This document shows, one piece after another, positions 1 through 6,124 of a DNA stretch of 28,695 bases (position 1 is the first letter of the stretch; each line of letters begins with the position of its first letter). Position numbers and translations under genes: made by a program. The notes under the pieces were generated by a model. That model made no database searches and had not been told where the DNA came from. It was given only the letters and a program-made list of their open reading frames with translations. Origin of the DNA: Clostridia bacterium (lineage in GTDB: Bacteria > Bacillota_A > Clostridia > Oscillospirales > UBA929); contig BNZR01000011.1 in the NCBI GenBank assembly GCA_026001245.1, positions 1-28,695 of the forward strand, in the 5' to 3' direction.

Positions 1-2
1 GT

Positions 3-428
3 TTGATAATAATTCGTTTCGATAAATCTGTGCCGATGAGTAAGCGCGACCCAAATTTGCGTGAGCGCATCGCCGTGGAGCGCGATGGTATTTTGACTTG
101 GGCGTTGGACGGGCTGAAACGACTCATCGAAAACAGTTATCAGTTCAGCGAAACCGAGCGCACACGCGCTGAAATTCAGCGTTACAAGGTCGAGAGTAAT
201 TCCGCGCTGATGTTTTTGGAAGAATGCTGTGAGGTTGACGAAAAAGCCGAATGTGTCCGAGAATTGTTGTTTGAGAAGTACCGCGATTTCTGCAACAAAA
301 ACGGCATGAAACCTCTCTCACAAACGAATTTCAATCGTGATATTGAAACATCGGACGAGCGAATTAAACGCGCTGTAGACAAGCTCGGAAAGCGCAGAAC
401 ATGGAGGGGGTTGCGAATATGCGACTGA
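3..428 (+). CDS. Phage/plasmid P4-type primase-helicase, C-terminal fragment (cut by window edge)
   Basis: This is the C-terminal end of a D5/P4-family primase-helicase, the phage replication protein that unwinds and primes DNA. The visible 141 residues match the end of that family: IIIRFDKSVP just after the ATPase core, then DPNLRERIAVERDGILTWAL and the helical GLKRLIENSYQFSETERTR segment, followed by a small winged-helix-like tail (residues about 70-135). Walker motifs would lie upstream, outside the window, so the TTG at position 3 is not the true start. The gene overlaps the next small ORF by 10 nt and heads a phage early/middle gene string that includes a VRR-NUC nuclease. Family assignment is from recognised sequence; whether the full gene is intact cannot be seen. 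Confidence 0.85.
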   Translation: MIIIRFDKSVPMSKRDPNLRERIAVERDGILTWALDGLKRLIENSYQFSETERTRAEIQRYKVESNSALMFLEECCEVDEKAECVRELLFEKYRDFCNKNGMKPLSQTNFNRDIETSDERIKRAVDKLGKRRTWRGLRICD

Positions 429-568
429 TTTTTGACGACTTGACGGGTTTTTTCTATTCCTTGCGCGTAAACACCACATGGGGATATGACGCTAAGAAAA
501 GAAATAAATATATAAGGGCAATGGATTACTTGTCAAGCCCGTCAAAAGCGAGGTGTATCAATGCTTGA
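419..568 (+). CDS. Small phage ORF, 49 aa, unknown function
   Basis: This short reading frame begins with ATG at 419, six bases after a strong GGAGGGG ribosome binding site at 403-409. It encodes a 49-residue protein starting MRLIFDDLTGFFYSLRVN and ending SKARCINA. It overlaps the end of the primase by 10 nt and the start of the VRR-NUC gene by 8 nt, the compact tiling expected of real phage genes. The product is mixed basic and aromatic, with no membrane segment or recognised motif. No function is assigned; support is the binding site and the gene overlaps only. Confidence 0.55.
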   Translation: MRLIFDDLTGFFYSLRVNTTWGYDAKKRNKYIRAMDYLSSPSKARCINA

Positions 569-845
569 GCGTGATATAGTTTCGTCGATAACCCGTCATC
601 TCAAGACCGTTCCCAACTGTTTTTTCTGGAAAGAACACGGCGGTCAGTACGGAACGGCCGGTTTACCCGACCTCATCTGTTGCATAAATGGCAGATTTGT
701 GGCGTTTGAAGTGAAAACGCCTGTCGGGAAGCTGACAAAGTTACAAGAAATAACGATTCAACGAATCAAAGACTCAAAGGGCGAAGCCTACAAAGTTACA
801 AGTGTCGAAGATGTCCGAGCCGTGATAAACGGCTTAAATACTTGA
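561..845 (+). CDS. VRR-NUC domain nuclease
   Basis: This is a stand-alone VRR-NUC nuclease of 94 residues, a PD-(D/E)XK-fold endonuclease common next to phage replication genes, where it is thought to process recombination or replication intermediates. The active-site motifs are visible: an N-terminal helix MLERDIVSSITRHLK with the family glutamate, GTAGLPDLICC around residues 31-41 giving the catalytic Asp, and FVAFEVKT around 47-54 giving the E-x-K pair. The length is normal for phage VRR-NUC proteins. A GAGGTG binding site at 550-555 precedes the ATG. The neighbours, primase upstream and late regulator downstream, fit the usual order in Firmicute siphophages. Confident family call; the substrate is inferred. 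Confidence 0.9.
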   Translation: MLERDIVSSITRHLKTVPNCFFWKEHGGQYGTAGLPDLICCINGRFVAFEVKTPVGKLTKLQEITIQRIKDSKGEAYKVTSVEDVRAVINGLNT

Positions 846-861
846 TTTTGGAGGATTCATC

Positions 862-1287
862 ATGAATAAAAAAGACCTATCCCAGTCGTACTGGCTCAAC
901 CGCGAAATTGAGGAACAACAGCGCCGGCTGAACGAACTGGAGTGCCTTGCTACCAACTGCACCAGTCACATCACCGGTCTGCCGCGAGGCAACGGCATGC
1001 TGGACAAGCTCGGCGGGTACGCCGCTGAAATCGCTGATTTGCGCGGGTTGGTTGACCTCAATCTGAAAAAATGCTTCTACGAACTCAACCGGCTCAACCG
1101 TTATATCAACGCCGCGGAGGACAGTCAAATGCGAATGATTTTGTCGCTGCGGTACATAAACGGGCTGACATGGCAGCAGATTGCGGTTTCTATTGGTGAA
1201 CACGATGAGCAATATCCGCGCCGCAAGCACAACGCATTTCTAAAAAGTCACAAACCTGACGAAATTGACGAAAGAAGTGTGCTATAA
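862..1287 (+). CDS. ArpU/DUF1492-like phage late transcription regulator
   Basis: A 141-residue protein with a coiled N-terminal half (NREIEEQQRRLNELECLA) and a C-terminal sigma-region-4-like helix-turn-helix: MRMILSLRYINGLTWQQIAVSIG around residues 90-112. This arrangement is typical of DUF1492/ArpU/RinA-type regulators, which switch on phage packaging and head genes. The last 30 residues (DEQYPRRKHNAFLKSHKPDEIDERSVL) correspond to the recognition-helix tail. A GGAGG site at 850-854 precedes the ATG at 862. The gene sits immediately before a palindromic extended -10 element and a stem-loop leading into the late gene block, which fits control of that block. The regulatory role is inferred from family and position. 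Confidence 0.75.
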   Translation: MNKKDLSQSYWLNREIEEQQRRLNELECLATNCTSHITGLPRGNGMLDKLGGYAAEIADLRGLVDLNLKKCFYELNRLNRYINAAEDSQMRMILSLRYINGLTWQQIAVSIGEHDEQYPRRKHNAFLKSHKPDEIDERSVL

Positions 1288-1295
1288 TTATAGCA
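1280..1295 (+). promoter_or_regulatory. Palindromic extended -10 promoter ahead of the late gene block
   Basis: TGCTATAATTATAGCA is a perfect 16-bp palindrome that contains an extended -10 element (TG-n-TATAAT, 1280-1288). It overlaps the last codons of the ArpU-like gene. There is no good -35 at normal spacing: TTGACG at 1265 is only 12 nt away. The promoter may therefore rely on the extended -10 or on an activator. The palindrome could also serve as a binding site. Its symmetry gives a -10 on the opposite strand as well. Confidence 0.55.
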
Positions 1296-1311
1296 TGAGA
1301 ATTTCAGATGG

Positions 1312-1342
1312 GGACATTCGCCGTACTGGCGGGTGTCCTTTT
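1312..1342 (+). terminator. Stem-loop with U-tract (leader attenuator or terminator) before HNH gene
   Basis: An 11-bp stem runs from 1312-1322 (GGACATTCGCC) to 1328-1338 (GGCGGGTGTCC), fully paired if two G-U pairs are allowed, with loop GTACT and a following TTTTC. It lies about 20 nt past the expected transcription start of the palindromic promoter and just before the HNH ribosome binding site. A promoter-proximal terminator of this kind fits a phage late leader controlled by antitermination (inference). Confidence 0.5.
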
Positions 1343-1364
1343 CTGTTGCGCGGAGGTGAATTTC

Positions 1365-1718
1365 ATGCCGTACAAACCAAAGAAACCGTGTGTTTTCAAT
1401 GGTTGCCCTAATTTTACTGATGGCTATCATTGCCCTGAACACGCCAAATCCGAAGCCAAGCGCTACAATCGGTATGACCGCGACCCCGACACCAACAAAC
1501 GCTACGGTACAGCGTGGCGGCGCGTCCGCGCGGCGTTCATCGCGGCGAATCCGCTGTGCGAAATGTGCCGGCGTGACGGACGGCTCAAGCCCGCCGACCT
1601 CGTTCACCACAAGGTTAAACTGTCTGACGGTGGTACGAATGCGGAGCGAAACCTCATGAGTTTGTGCCAAGAGTGCCACTCGCGGCTACACGCCGAGCAG
1701 GGCGACCGCTGGGGTTGA
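1365..1718 (+). CDS. HNH endonuclease (packaging-associated)
   Basis: A 117-residue HNH nuclease. An N-terminal zinc-ribbon-like segment (CVFNGCPNFTDGYHCPEH) is followed by the family pattern YGTAWRRVRAAFIAANPLCEMCRRDG, LVHHKVKLSDGG and ERNLMSLCQECHSRLH, giving the four zinc cysteines (CxxC twice) and the HH...N...H catalytic ββα motif. In tailed phages of Firmicutes this gene stands directly before the terminase genes and assists genome-end cutting during packaging. I chose the ATG at 1365 because GGAGGTGA at 1352-1359 precedes it; an upstream in-frame codon at 1308 lies in the stem-loop leader. The stop abuts the stop of the reversed toxin gene with no gap, so its usual partner, the terminase, is displaced by the inserted toxin-antitoxin pair. 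Confidence 0.93.
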   Translation: MPYKPKKPCVFNGCPNFTDGYHCPEHAKSEAKRYNRYDRDPDTNKRYGTAWRRVRAAFIAANPLCEMCRRDGRLKPADLVHHKVKLSDGGTNAERNLMSLCQECHSRLHAEQGDRWG

Positions 1719-2138
1719 CTATGCCGGAAAGAACTTGTGCAGAAAATCTTCCGGCGAGATTGCCGGCACAGCAGACTTAGCAAAATCCTTTTCATTTCGT
1801 GTGACGATGTAATCGGCGCGGACACGTTTCGCGCACTGCGCCACTAGCGCGTCTTCAAAATCAGAAACAGGAGAATCCAGCGCGGCCGTCACATCTTTTG
1901 CGAAAACATCCGTCAGTGTGACAGTCGTCAGCAATTTACGCACCAACTGCCTCAATCGGTCGTCGTCCTTGATGTGCCGCCCCAAGATGAAATAAATATC
2001 GGTAATCATGCTCGCGCTTATAAAGCCGGACACCTTGCCACTTTCAGACAATTTTAACACAGCGGCGCTGTTATCGGCAAACAATTCTCGGTCTTGGTAA
2101 ACGTCCACTACCACGTTGGAGTCAATCATAATTTTCAT
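1719..2138 (-). CDS. PIN-domain ribonuclease toxin (VapC-like)
   Basis: A 139-residue PIN-domain protein, the toxin half of a type II toxin-antitoxin module; such toxins are magnesium-dependent RNases. Acidic active-site positions are visible: D6 in MKIMIDSNVVVD, the SMITDIYFI segment near 43-51, D93/D96 in SDFEDALVAQCA, and the terminal IVTRNEKDF motif typical of PIN proteins. The start overlaps the antitoxin stop by 4 nt (ATGA), so the two are translationally coupled. It is transcribed against the prophage genes, and its stop codon directly abuts that of the HNH gene. Confident as a PIN protein; target RNA unknown. Confidence 0.88.
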   Translation of the reverse strand: MKIMIDSNVVVDVYQDRELFADNSAAVLKLSESGKVSGFISASMITDIYFILGRHIKDDDRLRQLVRKLLTTVTLTDVFAKDVTAALDSPVSDFEDALVAQCAKRVRADYIVTRNEKDFAKSAVPAISPEDFLHKFFPA

Positions 2139-2350
2139 TGTCTTGCAAGCCTTTCCGCACGTGCCGCCCGAACATCTATGTCGGCGGGAATCACGCCGCG
2201 CAACTCGTCAACGACACTCAAGCGCGGCTTCGGCGCGGAGAGGACGGCGATGTCAACACCGTTTTTCGTAATGTGAATCTCCTCGCGGTGGACAAGCGTC
2301 AGATACTTGCCAAGGTTAGACTTAAAATCGGTGGCTGTAATCTGCAACAC
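2135..2350 (-). CDS. Phd/YefM-family antitoxin
   Basis: A 71-residue antitoxin of the Phd/YefM type. VLQITATDFKSNLGKYLTLVHREEIHITKNGVDIAVLSAP is the DNA-binding N-domain that also dimerises. The C-terminal tail, DELRGVIPADIDVRAARAERLARQ, would wrap and neutralise the PIN toxin. I placed the start at the GTG at 2350, eight bases after an AAGGGAG binding site. An in-frame ATG at 2383 is excluded because it lies upstream of the -10 box of the only good promoter here. The protein is expected to repress its own promoter, which carries an inverted repeat. Confident. Confidence 0.85.
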   Translation of the reverse strand: MLQITATDFKSNLGKYLTLVHREEIHITKNGVDIAVLSAPKPRLSVVDELRGVIPADIDVRAARAERLARQ

Positions 2351-2373
2351 ATCGGTCACTCCCTTCACAACAC

Positions 2374-2402
2374 AGTATACCATTCGAACGGTCGAATGTC
2401 AA
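2374..2402 (-). promoter_or_regulatory. Toxin-antitoxin promoter with embedded operator
   Basis: On the minus strand a consensus -35 TTGACA (2402-2397), a 17-bp spacer and a -10 TATACT (2379-2374) form a near-perfect sigma-A promoter. The spacer and the edge of the -35 carry a 7-bp inverted repeat CATTCGA-ACGG-TCGAATG (2381-2398). A further TTCGA half-site lies upstream near 2410. This is the layout expected for autorepression by a Phd-type antitoxin. The expected transcript start is near 2367, 17 nt before the GTG. Confidence 0.8.
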
Positions 2403-2653
2403 GTCCTCGTTCGATTGGACGACTTATTTCCGCAAGGTGAGCTTTACACGCTAATAGAGCGCAAATAGCGTGTAAAACGCTGTTGTTTTGGCGCGAGTTC
2501 AGCATTGTAAATGACAATATAAAGTTCGGTATTATAGCATAAATTGAGCCGATAAGGGTGTATAATATCTCTGTAAGTTGCAAAAACACAGCGGGTGTGG
2601 CCTTTCGTGTGAATTTCCCCCGAAATTAAAACTTTTTTTGGAGGTGAGCGGAC
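2403..2653. other. Non-coding region upstream of terminase
   Basis: With the toxin-antitoxin promoter this makes a stretch of about 300 bp without a gene. It holds an 11-bp inverted repeat (listed separately), -10-like hexamers TATTAT at 2530 and TATAAT at 2561 facing the terminase without convincing -35 boxes, a run of T at 2632-2639, and the GGAGGTGAG ribosome binding site at 2640-2648. It probably contains the terminase-proximal promoter, but I cannot fix its position. Confidence 0.4.
2443..2476. repeat. 11-bp perfect inverted repeat (operator or hairpin)
   Basis: TTTACACGCTA (2443-2453) and TAGCGTGTAAA (2466-2476) are exact reverse complements separated by 12 nt. The repeat lies between the antitoxin promoter and the terminase gene. 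It is not followed by a clear T-tract on either strand, so a protein-binding site is at least as likely as a terminator. Confidence 0.6.
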
Positions 2654-3226
2654 ATGCCCAGCGGAGGCAAAAGACCGGGCGCGGGCAGACCGCGCAAACC
2701 GTTGGTATCACGGCTTCAGGAGGGTATCGGGGCGGTCAGTCACAAGAAACCGAAGGTGCTGGAGTTCCCCGAAAAAATCAAAAATAAAAATCAAAACAAT
2801 CAAAAATTAATCAAAAAATCAAAATCTGATGAAAAATCAAAACCGGCGCTCTTGCCGACGTTCCTCGAAATGGCAAGCAAGGAGGGCGGGGACAATTTGC
2901 CGACTGCGGCTCAGATTTACACGCAGACACTTGATTGGGTAATCGGCACAGGCTGCGAACGCTATGTGCCGAGGCAGCTCATCGAGGATTTCGCGTTCAC
3001 GCGCCGCAACTACCTTGAGAGCGAGTGGATGAACAAGAAACTCGGTCGGGTAATCCAGGGCGGCAAAGCGTCGCCGTATGTGAAATCTTCATTGGAATAT
3101 CTGAAAGCCACAACAACGCTCTACCGCGAGATTTCGGCGATAATCGCACAGAACGCCACTACCGAGTATGGTGGCGGCAACAAAACAAACGCATTCCTCG
3201 AAGTGCTGACTAACAGGGGGTTTTGA
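2654..3226 (+). CDS. Phage terminase small subunit, P27 family
   Basis: This 190-residue protein binds phage DNA at the packaging site and feeds it to the large terminase. The N-terminus MPSGGKRPGAGRPRKP is the classic basic start of P27-type small subunits. Residues about 40-65 form a Lys/Asn-rich linker. The helical core follows from ASKEGGDNLPTAAQIYTQTLDWVIGTGCERYVPRQLIEDFAFTRRNYLESE to KASPYVKSSLEYLKATTTLYREISAII. The ATG at 2654 is preceded by GGAGGTGAG. The large subunit that should follow is missing: the stop codon overlaps the beginning of a methyltransferase fragment, so the final few residues (LTNRGF) may come from the deletion junction. Confident. Confidence 0.88.
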   Translation: MPSGGKRPGAGRPRKPLVSRLQEGIGAVSHKKPKVLEFPEKIKNKNQNNQKLIKKSKSDEKSKPALLPTFLEMASKEGGDNLPTAAQIYTQTLDWVIGTGCERYVPRQLIEDFAFTRRNYLESEWMNKKLGRVIQGGKASPYVKSSLEYLKATTTLYREISAIIAQNATTEYGGGNKTNAFLEVLTNRGF

Positions 3227-3911
3227 TTTACCTGAAAACGGGAAATGGCTCGCCGCAGGAAATATCATGGCGGACAACTTTTCCCTCGCCTATCGGACGA
3301 TTGACGCTCAACACTTCGGAGTCGCCCAACGGAGGCGTCGCTGCTACCTTGTCGTCGATTTTGCAGGCGAATGTGCCGGAGAGATTCTATTTGAGCGCGA
3401 AGGCGTGTCAAGGGATTTTGCGCCGCGCTTCCCTGACCTTTACGTCGGGTATACGACGGACTTCAACAGAGCCACCGCGCAGACGGCAATGGAGGTCACG
3501 GAAAAGCAAGTATTTCAGCCGGAGCGAAAAAGCCTTGCGTGGACTATTAACAACAAGCTCCTGAACGAGTATCAGTTCAAATACGTCGAGGCTTATTTCA
3601 AAGAGCCGGACATATCTAACCCAGACGACTTAGCCAAAATACTCAATATTGCAGAGCGGGCGGGCGGCATTACCCCGAACAAGGCGAAAGATATTGCCTT
3701 TTCGATTATGGGCGACAGCTTCGAGCCATTTGTCGGCGAATGGGCGGACGTTCCTCTTGCCTACTCAAAGACGCAGGGAGCGGCACACACGCCTATTGAT
3801 GAGCAGATACAGGCGCAAATACAAAAGGCGGCAAGCGGACACGACGACGCTATTGTGGCGGTAATGAAAGAGGTCAGAGCGTTAGTAGCAAAGATGAGCG
3901 CAGGGAGGTGA
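3225..3911 (+). pseudogene. Chimeric remnant: C5 DNA methyltransferase tail joined to phage portal protein tail
   Basis: One open frame carries pieces of two unrelated phage proteins. The first part reads DLPENGKWLAAGNIMADNFS, then AYRTIDAQHFGVAQRRRRCY and VVDFAGECAGEILFE, which matches the target-recognition and C-terminal part of phage C5-cytosine methyltransferases (family form GVPQRRKRIYLVADF). The second part, from about codon 65, reads FPDLYVGYTTDFNRATAQTA, MEVTEKQVFQPERKSLAW, NNKLLNEYQFKYVEAYF and DISNPDDLAKILNIAERAGG, the C-terminus of PBSX-type portal proteins. The methyltransferase catalytic half, the whole large terminase and most of the portal are absent, so an internal deletion joined them. 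The first ATG is at 3267, but homology begins upstream at the terminase stop. No function is expected. Confidence 0.75.
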
Positions 3912-3915
3912 GACC

Positions 3916-4752
3916 GTGGACGAATGCCAGAGGCTCACCAGAGCCATAGACGCTTATATCGCCAAAGCAGACGACGACCTCGCCGACGTTCTTACCGATG
4001 AGGGCTATGCAGACGCGACCGAAACAGTCAACCGCGCCGCCAGAATTGAGGCAGAGGTAGCGGAGGCACTTGACGATGAGCTGAATGCCATACTCACGGC
4101 GGCGGAACGGTCAGTAGACCTCAAAGAGTTTGCCGATTCGGTATGGCAGGGCGTGAAGCTGAACGACACGCTCGCGGAGAAACTTTTCATTGTGTTTCAA
4201 GAGCAGTTATCCGAATTTATGCCTGAACTCGTCAGCACTTACCTCACGCAGACCGACAAGCAACTCACGCTCACAAGCCTATCCCGCCGCACAACGGCGT
4301 GGGTAGACGAATGGAGCGAGGAACTCGGCGGATTGATGAAGCTCACGACCCAAAATGAGATACAGACCATACTCAAAAGCGGGTTGGAGAGCGGCGCGAG
4401 CTTGCAGACGTTCACGAATGCCATACTTGATAGCGGAATACGCGACACCCGATACCGCGCCCGCCGCGTGGCGATTACAGAGGTGCTACGCGCCCACAGC
4501 GTCGCCAGAGAGGAACGCATACAGCAATCCCCTGCCGTCACGCAGAAAGAGTGGGTACACACAGGGAGTTACCGCAACGAACCGCGCCCGAACCACGTCG
4601 CAATCAGCGGTACAGTCGTCCCGAAAGATGAGGCGTTTACACTTATCGGCGCAGACGGCGCGACCTACTACCCGCAATACCCACGCGACACCAACCTCCC
4701 TGCGGGCGAAAGCGTCAACTGCCATTGCATACACCGAGGCATGGCGAAGTAG
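3916..4752 (+). CDS. Phage head morphogenesis / minor head protein (Mu F, SPP1 gp7 type)
   Basis: A 278-residue minor head protein, which in the phage binds the portal and takes part in procapsid assembly. The N-terminal half is helical (repeated short acidic helices to about residue 110). The C-terminal half holds the conserved domain: GLESGASLQTFTNAI, the RYRARRVAITEVLRAHSVAR helix, and the signature KEWVHTGSYRNEPRPNHVAI...GESVNCHCIHRG with its CHC triad. It starts at a codon for Met (GTG, 3916) soon after GGGAGGTGA. It ends abruptly eight residues after NCHC, only 12 bp before the insertion sequence, so a short C-terminal tail may be missing. Confident family call. Confidence 0.85.
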   Translation: MDECQRLTRAIDAYIAKADDDLADVLTDEGYADATETVNRAARIEAEVAEALDDELNAILTAAERSVDLKEFADSVWQGVKLNDTLAEKLFIVFQEQLSEFMPELVSTYLTQTDKQLTLTSLSRRTTAWVDEWSEELGGLMKLTTQNEIQTILKSGLESGASLQTFTNAILDSGIRDTRYRARRVAITEVLRAHSVAREERIQQSPAVTQKEWVHTGSYRNEPRPNHVAISGTVVPKDEAFTLIGADGATYYPQYPRDTNLPAGESVNCHCIHRGMAK

Positions 4753-4764
4753 ATATCGGTGTAA

Positions 4765-4784
4765 TAGACCTCTTGCGAAATTAA
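4765..4784 (+). repeat. IS left terminal inverted repeat
   Basis: This 20-bp sequence starting TAGACCTCTTGCG is the exact reverse complement of 5631-5650. It lies 24 bp upstream of the transposase start. Confidence 0.9.
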
Positions 4785-4807
4785 GGGAAACATGGTAAAA
4801 TAGAGAT

Positions 4808-5634
4808 ATGAAATATGAAAAGATAGCGGAATATGCTGACGAAAAGTTTCGTCGCATAACAGGGGTAAAACGCGAGACGTTCAGCGCGATGGTCTGTATA
4901 CTCACCCGAGCCTACAACGAAAAGCACAGTCGGCGCGGAAGGAGACCGAAGCTGTGTATCGAGGACATGTTGTTGGCGGCGCTTGAATACTTGCGCGAAT
5001 ACCGTACGTACGCCCATATTGCGGCAAGTTACGGCATTGCCGAGAGCAATTTATACCGAACCGTCAAGTGGGTTGAGGACACTCTGGTCAAGGACGGCGC
5101 GTTTTCTTTGCCCGGGAAAAAAGCATTGCTTAAAAGCGATATGCAATACGAAGTAATTCTCATAGACGCAACCGAAACGCCGATAGAGCGTCCAAAAAGG
5201 GGCAGAAAAAATGGTATTCCGGAAAGAAAAAGCGGCACACCATAAAGACGCAAGTTGTCGTTAACAAGGCAAACGGAATCGTAGTTTGCACGAGCTTCTC
5301 TGTCGGCAAACGTCACGATTTCAGGCTTTTCAAGGAATCCAAGCTCCGCGTTCCCAAAGAAATCGTAATCAAAACAGATACAGGATATCAGGGAGTAGCA
5401 AAGTTGCACCCTAATTCTGTTTTGCCCAAAAAGAGGACGAAAAAGCGTCCGCTCACGAAAGCTGAGAAACGCACGAATCGTGAAATATCAAGCGAGCGTG
5501 TCGCCAACGAACACGCTATCGGTTTTATAAAGCGCTTCAAAATCCTCTCCGAACGTTATCGTAATCGCAGAAAGCGTTTTGGTTTGCGGTTTAACTTAAT
5601 TGCGGGAATTTGCAACTTTGAACGACTGTGTTAA
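4808..5634 (+). CDS. IS5-type DDE transposase, two frames joined by -1 frameshift
   Basis: The first frame (4808-5245, 145 aa) holds an N-terminal helix-turn-helix (LCIEDMLLAALEYLREYRTYAHIAASYGIAESNLYRTV) and the first catalytic Asp in VILIDATETPIERP. The second frame continues WYSGKKKRHTIKTQ and carries the second Asp in KTDTGYQGV and the Glu in SERVANEHAIGFIKRF, followed by the basic NRRKRFGLRFNLIAGICNFE end. It terminates inside the right inverted repeat at 5634. The first frame ends in nonsense after RPKRGRKN. The heptamer A-AAA-AAT at 5206-5212 is in the register needed for a -1 shift and would give a protein of about 275 aa with the complete triad. A second A-run (5194-5198) is an alternative. 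This could be programmed or a real mutation. Confidence 0.82.
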
Positions 5635-5650
5635 TTTCGCAAGAGGTCTA
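5631..5650 (-). repeat. IS right terminal inverted repeat
   Basis: This is the perfect 20-bp complement of the left end at 4765-4784. The transposase stop codon lies inside it at 5632-5634. Confidence 0.9.
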
Positions 5651-5994
5651 ATCTTTTACATTACGGTTTGGGGACTTTGACGCAGGGCGGAGTAACGAAA
5701 ATCGTCTACGACACTCCGACATTGCTACTCGAAAACGTGAAATATGTCCGCATGGGAGAGGGTCAAGTTTTGGCGTTGCAGAATGACGGAACTCTTTGGG
5801 GCTGGGGTGACAATCGCGTAGGACAGCTTGCGCGCGAAGAAGAGTACATTGAAATTCCCATCAAAATCATGGATGGTGTACGGTTCGTTTCGGCGGGACA
5901 GTACGTTTCCACCGCCTTGAAAGAGGACGGTAGTCTGTGGAACTACAATGCGGATAGCGGCGAGGAGGTGGAGGTTCTTACGGCAGTCGGGTAG
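5651..5994 (+). pseudogene. RCC1-repeat protein, 5'-truncated at the insertion sequence
   Basis: The frame enters directly from the right inverted repeat and reads NLLHYGLGTLTQGGVTKIVYD, followed by two RCC1 blades: VRMGEGQVLALQNDGTLWGWGDNRVGQL and VRFVSAGQYVSTALKEDGSLWNY. These repeats form a beta-propeller; in gut Firmicutes they occur in exported proteins. Only about 115 residues remain, with no start region or signal peptide; a TTG at 5668 has no ribosome binding site. The loss of the N-terminus at exactly the IS boundary indicates a gene broken by insertion or IS-mediated deletion. Whether it belonged to the prophage or the host is unclear; the host is more likely. Confidence 0.7.
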
Positions 5995-6063
5995 GAGTTT
6001 TTTGATGAGCGTATGAAATTATACGTGTCGACCAAGGCTGATGATTCTTTCGATTGTTTGAGA

Positions 6064-6092
6064 TTGCTTTTCGCCACCAATTATGCTATAAT
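6064..6092 (+). promoter_or_regulatory. Promoter of the sigma/anti-sigma operon
   Basis: TTGCTT (6064-6069), a 17-bp spacer, and an extended -10 TGC-TATAAT (6084-6092) stand just upstream of the GAGAGGTGA ribosome binding site of the sigma factor gene. This looks like a housekeeping sigma-A promoter. Any self-regulated promoter used by the new sigma factor is not evident. Confidence 0.65.
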
Positions 6093-6124
6093 AAAGGCGA
6101 TATTACAAGAGAGGTGACATAGAT

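Larger units (their letters stand above)
4765..5650 (+). mobile_element. Insertion sequence, IS5-type, with split transposase
   Basis: An 886-bp element (4765-5650) is bounded by 20-bp perfect terminal inverted repeats beginning TAGACCTCTTGCG. The outermost TA on both sides may be a target-site duplication rather than part of the repeat, as in TA-duplicating IS5 subgroups. It carries a DDE transposase in two frames on the + strand. To the left is the phage head gene stop; to the right is a headless RCC1-repeat fragment. The two flanks are therefore not two halves of one gene, which suggests deletion next to the element or recombination between two copies. Confidence 0.88.

Noticed and set aside
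2351..2383. Longer start for the antitoxin at ATG 2383
   Set aside because: That codon lies upstream of the -10 box of the module's promoter, so it would not be on the transcript; the GTG at 2350 has a good ribosome binding site.
2771..2843. The A-rich repeats in the terminase gene as a CRISPR-like array
   Set aside because: The units are only 8 bp, irregularly spaced, without spacers of constant length, and lie inside a coding frame.
3223..3564. A 113-residue frame overlapping the methyltransferase/portal scar
   Set aside because: It is out of frame with both recognised protein pieces and has a low-complexity Ser/Arg/Thr composition.
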